This document shows, one piece after another, positions 1 through 12,100 of a stretch of DNA of 64,000 nucleotides. Source of the DNA: Cololabis saira. Taxonomy: Eukaryota; Chordata; Actinopteri; Beloniformes; Belonidae. How positions within the stretch are numbered: the stretch's first letter is position 1; every line of letters starts with the position of its first letter. Under the pieces are notes generated by a model. It was given only the letters and a program-made list of their open reading frames with translations. It ran no database searches and was not told the DNA's origin. The position numbers were made by a program, and so were the translations under genes. The stretch is from the NCBI RefSeq assembly GCF_033807715.1, contig NC_084590.1, forward strand, positions 8,384,327 to 8,448,326, given 5' to 3'.

Positions 1-69
1 CTGACTCTAACACACTAGAGTTTACACTACCTAGAGATTTACCAACACCAGCTAGAGGTTTACTAAACA

Positions 70-1853
70 CTAACTATAGGCTTTACTAAACAGAAAGGTT
101 TTAAGTTTAGTTTTAAAGGTGGAGGTGGTGTCAGCCTCCTTAACCCAGATTGGAAGTTGGTTCCAAAGTAATGGTGCCTGATAGCAGAACGCCCGCCCTC
201 CAAATCTACATTTGGATACCCTAGGAACTACGAGTAAGCCTGCACCCTGGGAGTGGAGAGCTCTGCCAGGAACATAAGGCACTATCAGGTCTTGTAAATA
301 CTGCGGAGCTAAGCCGTTTTGGGCTTTATATGCAAGTAATACAATTTTAAATTGAATTCTGAATTTTACAGGTAGCCAATGGAGCGACGCTAACACTGGA
401 GAGACGTGGTCTCTCCTGCTGATTCCTCTCAGTACTCGTGCTGCTGCATTCTGGATCAGCTGGAGCCTATTCAGCAAATTACTTGGACATCCTGCTAATA
501 ACACATTACAGTAATCTAGTCTAGAAGATACAAACGCATGAACTAGTTTTTCTGCATCACTCTGCGAGAGGATTTTCCAAATTTTTGCAATATTGCGGAG
601 ATGGAAAAATGCTATTTTACAAACCTGATTAACATATGGTTTAAACGACAAATCCTGATCGAAAATAACACCAAGGTTTCTCACAGTTGCACTGGAAGCC
701 ATCGCAACACCATCTAATCCCTTCCTAAGATGCTCTGGACCAAGAATGATAACCTCTGTTTTATCTGAATTTAGAAGCAAGAAATTTCCGGACATCCAGT
801 CCTTGATGTCCCTAAGACATGCCTGAAGTTTAACTAACGGTTCTGTTTCATCCGGCTTCATAGACAAATAGAGCTGCGTATCATCAGCATAACAATGAAA
901 GTGTATGCCGTGATTCTGGATTATACTTCCCAACGGCTGCATGTATAAACTGAACAAGATTGGCCCTAGCACTGAACCCTGCGGAACACCATAACAGACC
1001 CTTGACTGTTCTGAAGAAACCTCATGTACATGAACAAACTGGAACCTGTCAGATAGATATGATTTAAACCAACCTAGAGCTGTCCCTTTAATCCCAACAA
1101 CATGCTCTAACCTGTGCAGTAAAATGCCATGATCTACAGTGTCAAAAGCAGCACTGAGGTCCAGTAGAACCAGTATGGACACTAATCCCTTATCTGAGGT
1201 CCAGTAGAACCAGTATGGAAACTAATCCCTTATCTGAGGCCATAAGGAGGTCATTCGTGACTCGAACCAGTGCTGTCTCTGTGCTATGATGCATTCTGAA
1301 CCCTGACTGAAAGACTTCAAACAGATCATTTCTATACAAATAGTCACATAACTGGCTTGAAACTGCCTTTTCCAGAATTTTAGACACAAATGGAAGGTTG
1401 GAAATTGGTCTATAATTAGCTAAGGTGTCTGGGTCAAGAGAAGGTTTTTTAAGTAAAGGTTTAATTACTGCAACTTTGAAAACCTGTGGTACATATCCTA
1501 AGCTTAGGGATAGGTTGATTTGGTCCAGTATTGTCGTACCAATAAGAGAAAAAACATGTTTGAATAGTCGAGTCGGGATGGGGTCTAACATACATGTGGT
1601 TGATTTAGCTCTATTAACAAGTGAAGTCAGCTCAGGGAGGTCTATAGGATCAAAACAGTCTAGAGGCAAGTCAGAGCCTAGGGAAGTCGCTAAAGCTGAA
1701 GAAACGCCTACAACCGGCTGGTTGATTTCGTTCTCTAATTCTCGTGATTTTACTGTTAAAGAAGCTCATAAAGTCTTCACTACTGAGAGCTGCAGGAATG
1801 CAGGGCTCAACAGAGTTGTGACTCTTTGTCAGCCTGGCTACAGTGCTGAACAG
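70..1853 (-). mobile_element. L2/Rex-type LINE, reverse transcriptase remnant
   Basis: A non-LTR retrotransposon on the minus strand encodes reverse transcriptase with recognisable blocks: [38 protein letters not shown] and YADDTQLY. The frame is broken by a 40-bp tandem duplication (1156-1195 and 1196-1235, one mismatch), so the element is dead as it stands. A SINE is inserted at its upstream edge. The 3' end reaches towards the left edge of the window. Confidence 0.9.
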
Positions 1854-1871
1854 AAAACGTGGGTTACTTTT

Positions 1872-2051
1872 TTTTTTTTAAAGGTTTTTTTGGGCTCTAG
1901 TGGCCCTTTATTGGAGATGCAGACTGGAAAGGGGTAGAGAGAGAGAACGGGGAAGACACGCAGCAAAGGTGCACGGGCTGGATTCGAACCCGCGACGACT
2001 GCAGCCTCAGTATATGGCCCGCTGCTTAACCCACTGCGCCACCGAGCGGCC
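1872..2051 (-). mobile_element. tRNA-derived SINE with target-site duplication
   Basis: The minus strand begins with a tRNA-like head containing an A-box-like TGGCGCAGTGGGTTAAGC and B-box GGTTCGAATCC, then a body, then an A-rich tail (T-run at 1868-1880 on the plus strand). It is flanked by direct repeats AAAACGTGGGTTACTTTT (1854-1871 and 2052-2069). The long perfect duplication suggests a fairly recent insertion. Confidence 0.9.
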
Positions 2052-2154
2052 AAAACGTGGGTTACTTTTGTTTTCCTCTATCAACGTTGAATAATAAGCT
2101 GTTTTTGCTTTGCGAATGGCTTTTTTATATACTATTAGAATATCTTTCCATTCA

Positions 2155-2230
2155 CTTCAGAACAGTCGAGGGTCTGTTATGGTGTTCCGCAGGGTTCAGT
2201 GCTAGGCCCAATCTTGTTCAGTTTTTTTAC
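2155..2230 (+). mobile_element. Inverted fragment of the same LINE
   Basis: This short plus-strand piece encodes SRVCYGVPQGSVLGP and nearly matches the reverse complement of the RT block around 960-1010. The 2070-2154 and 2231-2460 sequence between LINE pieces shows nothing I recognise. Confidence 0.6.
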
Positions 2231-2459
2231 ATGCTTTATTTTCCTTGCTAGGTAAATTTATATAAAACCAATTTATGTATAATTAGGTGTGGTGTTATGA
2301 TTGATGGCTGGTACCACCAGTGAGTAGCTGTCATCACTTCAGCTACTTGTCTTGACCTCTTAGGTTTGCATGAAGACCTAATGAAACATTAACCTAGTTA
2401 AAGGCACTGATTAAAGGTTCTGCATTAAACTGGTTTAAGCCATATTTTTCTGATAGATT

Positions 2460-4797
2460 CCAGTTTGATGTAAATGAAGTCATCCTCAGATACCAGACCT
2501 AACCACAGAGTTCTGCAGGGTTCAGTGTTTGGACCGGTTCTTTTCTCCTCATATTTGCATCTGTTCTGTAATATTAGACGGCATGTCATTAATGTCCATT
2601 ACTGTGCTGATGATACTCAGCTATACCCATCCATGAATCCAGGGAACACAGATGACTCTAAACTTTATCCAGCTTAACTCAGATAAAACGGAAGTGGCTG
2701 TATTTGGAATCCTTCAGGGACATAGGATCACATGTCAAACTCAAGGCCCGCAGGCCAAATCCATGTGTGGTCCTCTAGAGCTTAAAAGTAATAATTGTTT
2801 AATCAAAGCAGCTGCTTTCTATCATGCAGCGACCTCCAGTCCCGCCAAAACCTTTGAGGTCATTCTTCATCTTGATGTAGCCCAAAACAAACCTGATCTA
2901 GATGGTACGGCCTTCGCCTCTAGCGCTACAGTCGGGAACCTGGGAGTCATTTTGGACTAGAATATGTCCTTTGATTCATCTTAAACAGGTTTTCAGGACT
3001 GCCTTCTTCCACTTTGGTAATATCGTTTACATCAGGAACATGACAGAAGAACTGATCCGTGTACTTGTTACTTCAAGATTGGACTTTTGTAATTCTTTAT
3101 TACCGAGTTGTCCTAAAAACTCTCTATAGACCTCTCGATCATCCACAATGCTGCAGCCAGGGAGGAGAACCAGCAGCAGATGTTTCTCCAGTTTTATCTT
3201 CTCTTCGTTTACCTATAAAACCCAGAATAGAAGTTAAACTTCTTCTCCTCACATATAAAGATCTTAATGACCAACCTCCACCAGGTCTTCCAGAGCTCAT
3301 AGTTCCAGGTTCTCCAAGCAGAACTCTTGTCTCTCAGACAGCAGGTTTATTTGTGGTTCCTAGAGGTTCTGACAGTAGAACGGGAGGCAGAACCTTCAGG
3401 TTCCTCTCTGGAACCAGGTTGTGTTCAGAAAACCTCTCTACCTTTAAGATGAAGCTTCAAACCTCCCTGTTCGTAGTTAGGGATGGATCAGGTGACCTGA
3501 AACATCCCTTAGTGATGCTGCTGTAGACCTGGGGCCGGATTCACAAAACATTCTTAAAGGAGCTTGAGGCAGGATTGAGGCAGGATTTATGAAAAAAATT
3601 TGTATACGTTTTAAGTTTTCTAGTAATAATGTCAGATGAAGCGTTCCAAACCCAAAAGAATGAGCCCTCTAGTGTATCTCTCCGTTGCCTTGAACAGGCT
3701 GTGTGCTGCAAAATGTGCTGCAATGCTGGGACCGAATTTCCCGCGCTGTCCTGTGGATGTGACGTCACATGACGCTGCATGCACGTTCTCCCCGTTCTCC
3801 CGTGCCGGTTTCACTGTTGGCTGCAGTACCCCCGACGGCCGTCGTGGTGAAGGGTGGCGCTAGAGAGTCTCATTTCTTAAAAGGAGCCTCATGCTCCTTT
3901 AAGAAGAAAAAAGAGAAGAAGTCATATTCTCCAAAAAAGTTCTTAAGTATTTTCTCAACTTTCTTCTTAAGAAAAAACTTAAGAATAAATGGTATTCTTG
4001 AAATAAAAGTTCTCAAATTTGTTCTTGACTTTTTTCTTAACTTTAAGACAACCGTGACCTGTCTTAAAATTTCTTCTGTGAAAAGGTAAGACTTTAATAT
4101 CACCTTTTTAATAATAAATAATAATAATATAATATAATTCTGGGGTACTTGGCTGCATACTGCTGTGTGAACGGTCTGCTGGAGAGGCGTACTGAATCGT
4201 TCATTTAGTATGCAGTACATACTGATGCAGTATGTAGCATGTAGTACTTAGTATGCCATTTACATACAGCCATATTTTAAGAAGTTCTTAAGTAGAAAAA
4301 ATAAGAAATTCGTAAGAAATGACAGTTAAGAAAATATTGAGGAATTGCACTTCAGAACTTTCTTATGAACAACTTAATTTTAGATCATAAGACATTTCTT
4401 AAGATCGTTCTTAAGAACATATTGGTGAATCCGACCCCTGGACTGCTGGGAGACCTCCCATGATGCACCTCTCCTCCCTCCCACTCTACTCTGGTCTGTT
4501 TTTCTTATTCTCTCCTCTTTCCTGTCCTCTAAACCTCCAACCGGTCCAGGTGGATGCTGGTCCTCCCTGAGTCTGGTTCTGTCAGTGGGTTCTTCTTTGT
4601 TAAAGGACTTCTCCTTTTCACAGCGGGGGATTGGATCCAAGAAAAGTTCTGGTGAAACTTGGTTTCCTCCGTGGAGCAGTAATCATAGTTATTTTATTGA
4701 CTTTGTAATAATTGGACTCATTTGTAAAGGAGTTGGACTGTCGTTGAAGAGGCTTTGAGATTGTTTGGTGCCGTATAAATAAAGCTGAACTGAATGT
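2460..4797 (+). mobile_element. Degenerate L2-type LINE with 3' UTR
   Basis: Broken reverse transcriptase frames on the plus strand include [26 protein letters not shown] and LTYKDLNDQPPPGLPELI, followed by a typical L2 tail ending ATAAATAAAGCTGAACTGAATG. Inside are a fragment near 2730-2880 resembling the end of a DNA transposon, and a MITE (3531-4438). Many stops and frameshifts. Confidence 0.8.
3531..4438 (+). mobile_element. MITE inserted in the L2 tail
   Basis: The element is about 0.9 kb. Its ends are inverted: GGGGCCGGATTCACAAAACA on the left, and GGGGTCGGATTCACCAATA when the right end is reverse-complemented. The LINE 3' UTR continues on both sides. The interior is AT-rich with repeated TTCTTAAG motifs and no coding potential. 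Confidence 0.75.
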
Positions 4798-4945
4798 GGT
4801 TTTTTTCCACCTATTTACAACGAGGGGCCGTGCAGCACAAAGACAAAGAAGCCGCCCGTCAGGAGCGTTTCCACGTTTAAACGTTGGAATCACGCGCTCG
4901 TAGACGGGAGCCGTTAGCACAGTCGGACGCTGAAGAGCAGAACAT

Positions 4946-4951
4946 TTTATT
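4946..4951 (-). terminator. Candidate nf1 polyadenylation signal
   Basis: AATAAA on the minus strand follows about 250 bp of AT-rich, repeat-free sequence. Sequence further downstream at 4797 is the 3' end of an L2-type LINE, so the gene very likely ends before it. A 6050-6055 AATAAA is an alternative. Confidence 0.55.
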
Positions 4952-5338
4952 ACTAACACTGGAATAGTTCCATTTGTGTATTATTATACAGAAACTAACT
5001 GCTTTACAAAAACAAAATGATACAATATCACAGCTATGTACAGTGTAGTAAATATACCATCTCAAATTGTACACAAAGTATTTACAATTGTCACACGTAC
5101 TGCATTAAAAACAGAACTCAGACTAATACTCTACAGACATTAGATTTGCATAACATCAAATAAAACATGCCACATGTGGAGGTTCTTCTTCTGTACAACC
5201 CACGACTGTTTATAGATTAGTGCAAGTCCGCCAGCTGCGTCCCGGGGGCGGGAAACGTCCCCTCGCACGGAGTTCATGTTCATTCAGAGATAAGACTCGC
5301 CGCCTTCCTGGGCGGAGCTCAGCTCGGACCGTTGACCC

Positions 5339-5506
5339 AGCAGGAGGGAACCAGGAACCAGGAACCAGGAGGGAACCAGGAACCAGGAACCAGGAGGGAA
5401 CCAGGAACCAGGAACCAGGAGGGAACCGGGAACCAGGAGGGAACCAGGAACCAGGAGGGAACCGGGAACCAGGAGGGAACCAGGAACCAGGAGGGAACCA
5501 GGGCAG
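5339..5506. repeat. GGAACCAG minisatellite
   Basis: Tandem GGAACCAGGAACCAGGAGG-type units about 7-21 bp long. It lies in the inferred nf1 3' UTR. Overlapping open frames here are by-products of the repeat. Confidence 0.9.
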
Positions 5507-6394
5507 GTGTTTCCTGACTGACTGGCAGCTGCGATTACTCCTGTGTTCCACAGACCAATCAGCATGAAGCATCTCAGGTGAGTGGGTGGAGCCACCATGT
5601 CCATTGTGACTCAGCTCTGCCAGACCTTTTCTGACTGGGAAACAGTTTTAAATGTGTCCACCTGGAACCGGCAGAACTGTTCCGGACCTGTCCAGAGAGG
5701 TTTGGTTCTGTCCAGCTGGCGGTTGGTCTGGTGTTTGGTGACACATCCATCTGCTTTCCCCCACTGAGACTCTTCCAGAATCGTTCCACCGCTGGAAAAC
5801 CATCCTGCTGTCCATCCAGAACACGGACGGGTGGAGATGCCCTGACTCAAGCCTTCCCCCACCTCCACTCCGGCTCCACCCACCGGCTGGTGGCAAAGAC
5901 CCGACCGCTGGCTGCTCGTACCAAACACCACAATGGCGTTGTGTTTCCAAAACAGCCCACAGGCATCGCTTCCACATCCAAGACGACCTGACGGAGCCAT
6001 GACAAGTCCTGCACATCTCTGCATGTCCCCGTTGGTCTTCTCAGTTTAGTTTATTTTCCCCCACTGACCTCTACAAACTCAAGGTCATCCACTGCCCAGC
6101 TGATGAAGACGACAACGTGAAGGTTTTTTAGAAAGTGGCATCAGTCTCAGATCTCCCTCTGGTGGTCGGTAGGAAGGTTGCAGCGATGCGTTAGCGGGGT
6201 TCTATCGACACGGGTGGGGTTTGAGGGCGGAGCTTTGTTAGTTGTTGCATCATCTCCCTTCGTCCACGGAGTCAAACGTGACGCCGCTGCGACAGAAGTC
6301 TCCGGAAAACCGATGGGAACCAATGACGGGAAGTGTTCGTATTTACACCACCGAGTTCTGAGTTTTAACCTTCATGATGGCGGGCGTCAAGATA

Positions 6395-7130
6395 CCAGGT
6401 CTGGACAGGACGGTCCGGCAGGACCAGGGTCAGAAAAGTCTGGTAGGACTAGAGTCAGGACGGTGTGGTACGAGGGTAGGACTAGAGTCAGGACGGTCTT
6501 GTATAACTAGGGTGAGGACAATCTGGTAGGAGGATCAGGAAAGTTTGTCAGCACTAGGGTTGGAACAGTCTGGTAGGACTAGGGTCAGGACAATCTGGTA
6601 CGAGGGTAGGACTAGGAAAGTTTGTTAGGACTAGAGTCAGGACGATGTGGTAAGACTATCAAGACGGTCTGGTACGAGGGTAAGACTTGGATCAGGACAG
6701 TCTTGTACGAGGATTAGGAAAGTTTGGTAGGACTAGGGTCAGGACAACCTTGTAGGATTACGATCAGGACAGTCTGGTAAGAGGATCAAGGCATTGTGGT
6801 AGGTTGGGTCAGGGTAGTACGATAGAAGGATCAGGACAGTCTGGTGGGAGGAAGGAAAGTTTGGTAGGACTAGGGTTGGAACAGTCTGGTACTACGATCA
6901 GGACAGTCTTGTAGGACTAGGGTCAGAACAATCTGGTAGGTTGGGTTAGGGCATTGTAGGTTGGGTCAGGGTAGTACGATAGGAGGATTAGGACAGTCTG
7001 GTAGGACTTGGGTCAGGACAGTCTTGTACGAGGATCAGGAAAGTTTGGTAGGACTAGGGTTGGAACAGTCTGGTAAGACTACGATCAGGACAGTCTTGTA
7101 CGAGGATCAGGACGGTCTGGTGGACAAGAA
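6395..7130. repeat. Degenerate ~26-bp minisatellite
   Basis: Imperfect tandem repeats of AGGACTAGGGTCAGGACAGT and TCTGGTA-type units. The copies are strongly diverged, so the array looks old. It lies in the inferred nf1 3' UTR. The rest of 5510-6390 shows nothing recognisable. Confidence 0.8.
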
Positions 7131-7567
7131 CTTGATGAAGGCACACGACTGAGCGAACCAACATGGGGAGCCACTTATGAGACCACGTCTATGAGAAGGA
7201 TCTGAAGAGGACTGGAAGGGTTGAGCATGTACGTCCTTGGAAGTCCAGAGTGAATATCCTGACTGACAGAATCCTGCAGTTTGCCCCTGCAGATCACATT
7301 GTCATCCTCTTCATTGTCGACTCTCTCCCGTCCGCCCCCTGTGCGGGGAGGCGGAGCCTTCAGGGGACAGAAAGCCTCTGCCGCGGATCAGGCTGTCCAA
7401 AATCAAACAGGAAAATAAAGAGGTCCCAGCGGCGCGGCTGGGTTCGGTAATGTCCTCCGCCAAGAATCCAGAACCACTTGTTTGCCAAAGCAACGACGAT
7501 GAAGAACCAGGAGAAACCAGGGAGGAGGCGGGCGGCCCGGCGCGGTCCGACCCGGCCTGGCGGGACT

Positions 7568-7710
7568 TCACACGATCTTCTTGATGCTGGGCCTCTTGAA
7601 GCTGCCGGCGCTGCGCTGCTTCTGCACCTGGCTGGCCGAGCCGTGGCGGGTTCGTCCCCCACTGGAGAGAGCCGAGCTGGGGGACAGCTGCACGTTCTCC
7701 TTGTCCACAC
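7568..7710 (-). CDS. nf1: nf1 terminal coding exon (legacy 49)
   Basis: This part is 143 nt to the stop, the human length. It completes a glycine, then reads VDKENVQLSPSSALSSGG, RTRHGSASQVQKQRSAGSFK and RPSIKKIV, followed by TGA. This is the neurofibromin C-terminal tail, a protein kinase target region in mammals. The acceptor is GTGTCTCCAG. Confidence 0.97.
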
Positions 7711-7746
7711 CTGGAGACACATGAACAGAAAACACCGGCGTAAGAT

Positions 7747-8916
7747 TGACTACGTTTACATGCAGTCAAAATTCGGGTTATTGCTAATATTCCGGTTACT
7801 GAAACATTCGGAATATTCCGTTTACATGGTAATTAATCATTTGGGATATCTGGATCAAACCAGCGATGCGCGGAAAAAAATCATGACGCAATTCCAGTCA
7901 TTTCCACATCTTCTCCCTGCATCCAAATTCAAAACAAATGCTGCTTTGCGCAACTTCTTGTAAATCTCGCTATCCCGGTACTTTCTACCGTCTACAAATG
8001 CCAAAATGTTCATATCCTTCATTAAATTTATAAAGTGATTAGTCTCCTCCTCACTCCAAAAGTGTTGCTTGGTCTTGCGTTTCTCCGTGTTTAGAAGACC
8101 TTCCTGGACTCAAAAGACCAGGATTCCTTGCGAACAGATGAAGGGAGAAAAATATGTTTTGTGTCCTGAAATGCCCTGAATTCCCAAAACACAGTCTGCA
8201 CCTGCTGTTTATTAACAAATGTAACTGTAATATGTGGCTTGTTCACACGGGACTGAGTTCCCGTGTGAACAACACACCCCCCCCCCCTCACCAGCTAGGA
8301 AAGTTATAAAGACGGGACAGCCGGAAGTTCGAGCAGAGTCAGCTGCGGGTTTTGTGCAGGACGCCCAGCGGGGTTTTTTTGGCCACTCTGTTTGGACTGT
8401 TCGGCTCTCCAGTCTTCTGTGTCGAGGTAAGAGTATTATAAGGCCTCGCCCTATGTAACTGTCAGTGATATTGCTCTACCATTTGTGGGGGATAACTTGA
8501 CACATTTGTCCTAGCAAAAGAGCAATTGTGTGTGTGTCTTCTATGCAATGCTTGCTTTTCTTGTGGTAATAAAGGTATTCATATATCATTATAGCAAAAG
8601 CGAGTGTGTGTGTGTGATTAATTTTGTGCCGCCGACCACTCTTGAGCCTTAATTGATTTTCTTCCAAAACAACAGAGCATGCGCAGAAAACAATTTCCTG
8701 TTCCGTTTGATGGGGATATTCCGTTACGTTTACATGACCGAATATTCGGGTTTTAAAAGGAGTAACCCAGGGGTCATATTCGGGTTTTTAAAAACCCGAA
8801 TATGAGCAAATTCGGGTTATTCAAAGGGTTATTGGTGTTTACATGGCCGTGCAAATTCGGGTTATTGCCAATATTCGGGTTTTAAATGTTTTATTGACTG
8901 CATGGAAACGCAGTCA
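7747..8916. mobile_element. Harbinger-like TIR element, copy 1
   Basis: The left end TGACTACGTTTACATGCAGT pairs with a right end that reverse-complements to TGACTGCGTTTCCATGCAGT. Repeats of ATTCGGGTTATTG lie inside both ends. The same family appears at 19109-19773. No transposase is visible. It occupies much of the last nf1 intron. Confidence 0.75.
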
Positions 8917-9241
8917 GTGTGTGTGCTCGCGTTAACCCCGGAACTGCAAACACAAACCTGCATGAAAACGTTCTTGTGGTGTTTGGGAGACGTGAGTCTG
9001 TCTCCCAAAACTCCCAAACACGCTCACATGAGGTGAGTTGTATTCCACCATTCTGGTTTGATTGGTTTCTTCAACGTCCATCTTCCTCTTAACCCGGTTC
9101 AGACTGTGTGGACAGCAGAACAAGCACGGGTCCAGACCTGCTCCCTCCTTATAGGTGGAGACAGTGGAGCTGCTGGTTTCTGCAGGTCTGACCAGTCAGC
9201 TGGTCTGGAAAAACCTGTTTTCAGACCAGCTGAGAGATATA

Positions 9242-9608
9242 CAGGACTGTCTCAGAAAATTAGAATATTGTGATTTTCTGTAATGCAATTACAAAAACAA
9301 AAATGTCATACATTCTGGATTCATTACAAATCAACTGAAATATTGCAAGCCTTTTATTATTTTAATATTGCTGATCATGGCTTACAGTTTAAGAAAACTC
9401 AAATATACTATCTCAAAAAATTTGAATATTCTGGGAATCTTAATCTTAAACTGTAAACCATAATCAGCAATATTACAATAATAAAAGGCTTGCAATATTT
9501 CAGTTGATTTGTAATGAATCCAGAATGTATGAGATTTGTTTTTTTTAAATTGCATTACAGAAAATAAAGAACTTTATCACAATATTCTAATTTTCTGAGA
9601 CAGTCCTG
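9242..9608. mobile_element. Palindromic TA-target MITE, copy 1
   Basis: A nearly perfect long inverted repeat, 367 bp, begins CAGGACTGTCTCAGAAAATT and ends with its complement, flanked by TA. This suggests a Tc1/mariner-type non-autonomous element. Other copies: 14221-18339 (interrupted), about 20806-21161, and 38826-39158. The flanking 8917-9241 and 9609-9789 are unremarkable intron. Confidence 0.85.
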
Positions 9609-9789
9609 TAGTCCCTGTGATGTGTCCTGGGTCTGCGTCAAGACCTCCTCCTGGTTGGACATCTCTGACACACCTCCCCAGGAGACATCCTAACCAGTCT
9701 GTGCTGGAGGCCTGGACCTCCTGTCTCTGAGGGAGAGTCCAGAGGAACCTCACCTCCGCTGCTTGTATCCTCCCCCTGGTTCCTTAACC

Positions 9790-10560
9790 CTGGATTCACA
9801 CTGAAAGCGCCACGGACGTCATAGGCGTCCGGCTGCCATTAATTTTCTATGAAAACGCACGGCGAGAGGCAGCAGAGGCTTCCAGAGCGTCAATTTGAAG
9901 TTGAAAAATCTGAACTTTATGCAAATGAGCAGCGGCGACACCGAGGCAGCGTCCAATCACAGACGTGATCACATGTTTCGGGATTCCCGAAGCGAGAAGC
10001 CTCAATGCAGATTGTACTTTCGTGTACACACAAACGTACACTCATTCACATGCACTCATGAGCATAAATGTGCACTAACAAACTTATTTTATCAGGAATT
10101 AATATATTTCATCCAGTAAACTGACATTTTTGCTGATTTGACTGCCATTTTTACCTGAACTGATCATGTGAAACACGTGATGGTTGACGAGCTGGATGGT
10201 CCGAACTATTTTATTTGCTACATTGATCCAACGCAAAATAATCACAAAACACAGTTTAAACATCATGACCAAATCCGCTCCGACCCGGTGTTGGTTGATG
10301 TTGATCCAAGACCAACCTGGTTAAGGAGCATCAAACTCACTCTTATCTACGCAGAAATAACGCTGAAATATAAAGAAGGCTTCCCAAAGTGTGATCCATG
10401 GTGAAATAGGAAACTGTAGACTATATGCACTTTGTTCCTCCAGTTCTGCAGCGCAGCTTTAGCCCCGGCCACTGCAGGCGTCGACAGACTATAGTGTGAA
10501 TCCACCAAGCAGCGCGATGCAGGCGTCAGGTGATTTTCTACGCTTTTCGTGTGAATCCAG
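9790..10560. mobile_element. TIR element beginning CTGGATTCACAC
   Basis: The left end CTGGATTCACACTGAAAGCG pairs with a right end that reverse-complements to CTGGATTCACACGAAAAGCG. It is 771 bp with no transposase. It contains a 51-bp block (10240-10290) that recurs at 15121-15171. Confidence 0.75.
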
Positions 10561-10636
10561 CATAAGGCTACAAGTAAGGAAGGTAGAGTGGGAAGCATCA
10601 CATCTGATGCCGAGTATGAGCTCAGCCCTTACTGAC

Positions 10637-10853
10637 CTGGGGAGTGCTGCGACGTAGCCAGTGAGGTCATGGAGTTGGACAGGTTAAGGTTGGCAGTGAT
10701 GCTCAGCTGGCTCTGGCTGGTGGGGGGGTAGGGGGAGGTGGGCGTCCTCAGCTGCTCCTCTCCTCGCTCCTCGTCCGCTGCAGGCAGGTAGCTGTCAATC
10801 AGAGCCTCCAGGAACTTGACGATGAGTTCAGCGTAGTCGGGTATCTGTGTCTG
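10637..10853 (-). CDS. nf1: nf1 exon (legacy 48)
   Basis: The exon is 217 nt, the human length, starting in phase 0. It reads QTQIPDYAELIVKFLEAL through the variable acidic segment LPAADEERGEEQLRTP to ANLNLSNSMTSLATSQHSP plus one base. The acceptor is GGCTGCACAG and the donor GTCAGT. Confidence 0.96.
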
Positions 10854-10984
10854 CTGTGCAGCCAGCAGGGGTGGGGGGGACGAGACACCATACATGTTAG
10901 AGCGCTCACATGCAACATGAAAAGGCTTTTATTTCTGTGGACCGAGCAGCCTCGTCACAGGTCACAGGTCAGGATGTTGCCTCT

Positions 10985-11827
10985 AGGGGTGTAACAATAT
11001 ATCGTGCCGCGAAATTTCACGATACAAAAACGTCACGATACGTGTCGTGGAGGTGACAAACTGTAGCGCGATATTGGGTTATTAATATTAATCTATTGTG
11101 TTTACTAGTAACATCCTATTGGTGCAGCGGGATCACGTGACGACCTCGACCCGCCGACCAAAATCTTACTCCGCTCAGAAGAAACTAGTACCGTTTTGCG
11201 GTCCCGATCACGGGACTCTAGGGGGGTTTTGAGCTCCGAACTTTTACTTCTAAGATGAGCATGAATCAATCTTTTTTATGATGTAAAGATTGTGTCGTCC
11301 CCAAAGGTGGGAGGATGAAATGATAACGGGGTTCATTACGGCCTCAGGCTGGAGCAGGTGAAGCTCTGAGCTCTGGCACAAGATAAATAACAGTCATGTT
11401 GCATTTGGAGTTTGGGACTTTTCATAGTTTATTTATTTATTTATTTAATATTAGTTTAAATTTATGGAGAAGAAAAAAGTCAAATCATACATGAGAGAAA
11501 CTATTCAGTTTGTGGCAAAATATTAGTACTTGTATGAAAGTGAAGATCATAATGCAAACCTGACATTTACTTTTAGTTCAGTTTGTGGAAAATGGTTGGC
11601 CTGGCTTTCTCTTTAAAACTTAAACAGTTATAAAGCATTACAAACTGTAACAATAGGGCAAACGCACAGCATTGTTTTGTATTTTGTGTCTCAAATAAAA
11701 GACCATTTTTCCAGTCAAATGTTCTTCATTCAAGATTGTTAAAAAAATACTGCTATAATATCGTATCGTTATCGTGACCTCAAATCGTGTACCGTATTGT
11801 GAGATTAGTGTATCGTTACACCCCTAG
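10985..11827. mobile_element. hAT-like non-autonomous element, copy 1
   Basis: The ends are AGGGGTGTAACAATATATCG and, reverse-complemented, AGGGGTGTAACGATACACTA. Flanks show an imperfect 8-bp duplication (TTGCCTCT / TAGCCTCC). A second copy lies at 39891-40910. AT-rich interior, no open frame. Confidence 0.75.
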
Positions 11828-12100
11828 TAGCCTCCCATGTCGGCACCGGCTAGTCCGTGACAGGAGAAGAAGAATAGAAGAAGAATGAACAAGGACGGTT
11901 TGTTAAGGCCGGGACACACCGACCCGACAACCGGCCGTCGGGCCAGGTTGGTGTGTCCCGTCTAGTCGTCCGTTGGCGCTCATTTCCGCCAATTCGACAT
12001 GTAGAATGGGCCACTAGCCGTCGGCCTCTATGACCGATCTCATTGGTGGAGTGGTAGCCCTTGACCAGAGAATCAGAGTTAACAGGAAATGACGGTGGTA

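Larger units (their letters stand above)
4930..7567 (-). other. nf1: Inferred nf1 3' UTR
   Basis: No further exon is expected after the TGA. Reading on the minus strand, an AT-rich tract at about 5200-4945 resembles a conserved vertebrate 3' UTR terminus and ends with AATAAA (4951-4946), placing cleavage near 4930. A second AATAAA lies at 6055-6050. The interval contains two minisatellites (6395-7130 and 5339-5506). The end point is an inference. Confidence 0.6.

Noticed and set aside
1968..2051. Functional tRNA gene
   Set aside because: A and B boxes are present, but the sequence continues into a SINE body and A-tail with target duplications, and a proper cloverleaf is not evident.
5210..5604. 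Open frames on both strands over the GGAACCAG array
   Set aside because: They are repeat-derived, in the inferred nf1 3' UTR.
7711..10636. Alternative nf1 exon equivalent to human 48a
   Set aside because: I looked for a 54-nt exon with splice sites on the minus strand and found no convincing match; the intron is mostly transposons.
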